A stretch of DNA of 43,772 nt, from assembly GCA_018398765.1 (NCBI GenBank), contig JAHBMJ010005836.1, positions 20,202 to 63,973 of the forward strand, written 5' to 3'. The notes beneath the pieces were generated by a model that saw only the letters and a program-made list of their open reading frames with translations, was not told the DNA's origin and searched no databases. The position numbers and the translations under genes are program-made. Of the stretch, positions 42,697 through 43,772 are shown in pieces. This DNA is from Chromera velia (taxonomy: Eukaryota > Sar > Chromeraceae). Numbering within the stretch: the stretch's first letter is position 1; each line of letters begins with the position of its first letter.

Positions 42697-42925
42697 TCCT
42701 TAGAGTAATACAAAGAATTAATAGCATTAAATACACACTGTAATACAAAGGCATGCACATCCGTATCTCAGCCTTTGCAATACAGATTGATTGTCAATGA
42801 GCCTGTTAGAAGGACCGAGTCTTTCCTGATCGATAGGGAAAGCTCTTGTATGTCTGACAGATTCTCTGTATGTAGAACTTGTGGGTGAGTTGATTCCTAA
42901 GTTCTAGAGAGCTTAAACTAGAACA

Positions 42926-43372
42926 TTGATCAGCAGAGCTTCGGGTGCGACCAGGGAAGACAAAATTCCTACAAGAAGCGGGTCGGGGTACAGGCTGTCA
43001 GAGGCGGGGGAGAGTTCTCCACCATCGATCCCCTCTGTGCATCCTTGGGCAGAATCTCTCGACTTCAGTTCTGTTCCGTCTGTTGGCTCTCTGTTCTCCC
43101 CCACCCACAGTATCCGAGATTCCTCCAGCGAATCAGACTCAGTCCCATCTGATCTAGATTCTGAGCCACAACAGCAGTAAGCAGACATAGGGGATGCAGT
43201 CAGATTTGACAAGCTCGAGCAGATTGGGAAGGTCAAGCAAGTGACTACAGTCTTTATCCCAGGAAAAGCAAACGGACAGGTCTGGTATGCCACCTTTAAG
43301 GCAAAGGCAGATGCGGGAAACCTAAATGTGAATAAGAAGAAATTGTTGCTGGTGATGATGATTGAGGGTTAA
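42926..43372 (+). pseudogene. Broken ORF with in-frame TAA, unknown origin
   Basis: A frame without ATG (open from about 42917) reads a Ser/Pro-rich stretch to TAA at 43178-43180. It then continues in the same frame with a lysine-rich segment (RFDKLEQIGKVKQV, FIPGKANGQVWYATFKAK) to a second TAA at 43370. The two halves look like one protein interrupted by a nonsense mutation. A minus-strand frame of 126 codons overlaps it (43293-42913). The plus reading is preferred because the part after the stop has protein-like composition. It could be a mobile-element relic given the neighbour at 43492. Confidence 0.3.
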
Positions 43373-43491
43373 ATCCTAGATTTAGCGACGCCAAATCCCA
43401 AGCCACTAGCAAGGCTTTGAGGACAACCCAGAGCATACATTCATGGGGGGGGGGGATGAGGAAGCCTGCATGCCAATCGGATCGATTCGCC

Positions 43492-43770
43492 TCAACTTGC
43501 CTTATCGACAGAATGGACCTTCTTGAGACAGTCGGCTATAGCTTTGGAACCGCTTCTAGGCAGAATTGTGCACAACAGCAACACCATATCCTTCATTTTT
43601 TTCTCATTATCAGAAGTGCCCCTCCCGGTTGCACCTGCAACGCGTTGTGCGATCTGTATTCTTATGTCAATGGGTGCTTTCTGCTTCGCAATTTCGTACA
43701 GTTCTTTCAGCCTGTTCCGTTCCCTTTCTGTGTCCTTACATTCCGTCAGAACATGAACCTCATCTTTGAT
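43492..43770 (-). pseudogene. 3' tail of a probable non-LTR retrotransposon polyprotein, cut by window edge
   Basis: An open frame enters from the right edge and runs 92 codons to TGA at 43494-43492. It begins KDEVHVLTECKDTERERNRL and continues IQIAQRVAGATG and MVLLLCTILPRSGSKAI. The spacing E-x-H-x-L-x-x-C followed by R-rich helix resembles the zinc-knuckle tail after the reverse transcriptase of LINE-type elements. The frame has no start here, so it is the 3' end of something larger. Whether it is intact outside the window cannot be seen. No poly-A tail follows; a G run lies about 45 bp beyond the stop. Confidence 0.4.
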
Positions 43771-43772
43771 CA

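Overview
The window looks like nuclear DNA of an intron-rich protist. Genes are broken by many short introns, nearly all with GT..(C)AG ends. They are separated by kilobases of microsatellites, minisatellites and AT-rich DNA. The gene set (EGF-module surface protein, multi-pass TRP-like protein, ankyrin protein, ELO elongase, secreted phytase-like esterase) would fit a free-living alga or alveolate, for example a chromerid such as Chromera. That placement is an inference from gene style, not from a marker gene.

Layout. 1142-4165 (-) is the 3' part of a membrane-anchored EGF-module protein. 5457-6060 is a copy of a dispersed repeat ending in a GC-rich island. 6437-14978 (+) is a gene of at least 18 exons for a multi-pass TRP-like membrane protein with a very long cytosolic tail. 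16115-16650 is the second copy of the dispersed repeat plus island, and 17009-18523 (+) is an intronless ankyrin gene. 18524-22200 is AT-rich and holds a 1.86 kb hAT-like non-autonomous element with an 8-bp target-site duplication. 22862-26757 (-) is an eight-exon secreted phytase-like esterase with a bacterial-type Ig/VCBS-like domain. It is divergent from 27386-28408 (+), a two-exon proline-rich protein of unknown function, and the two share a GC island. 28409-35570 is mostly repeats: AT-rich DNA, a ~187-bp tandem array (nine units and one outlier), a 0.8 kb tandem duplication and a GAAA tract. A possible three-exon microgene lies at 35574-35880 (-). 36856-39280 (+) is a six-exon ELO fatty-acid elongase with a ~260-residue C-terminal extension. 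The right end is gene-poor, with a tRNA-like SINE candidate, a broken ORF and the tail of a probable non-LTR retrotransposon running off the edge.

The gene models were built by joining open frames at GT/AG sites with matching phase. The esterase, elongase and proline-rich models close perfectly in frame (572, 525 and 260 aa). The TRP-like model lacks one small exon near its start, and the EGF gene lacks its 5' end and has a frame break near its 3' end. No operon-like logic or single multi-gene system is evident. The most unusual signals concern gene structure: duplicated or triplicated splice acceptors, frequent GTC donor sites, and a repeat family ending in promoter-like GC islands.
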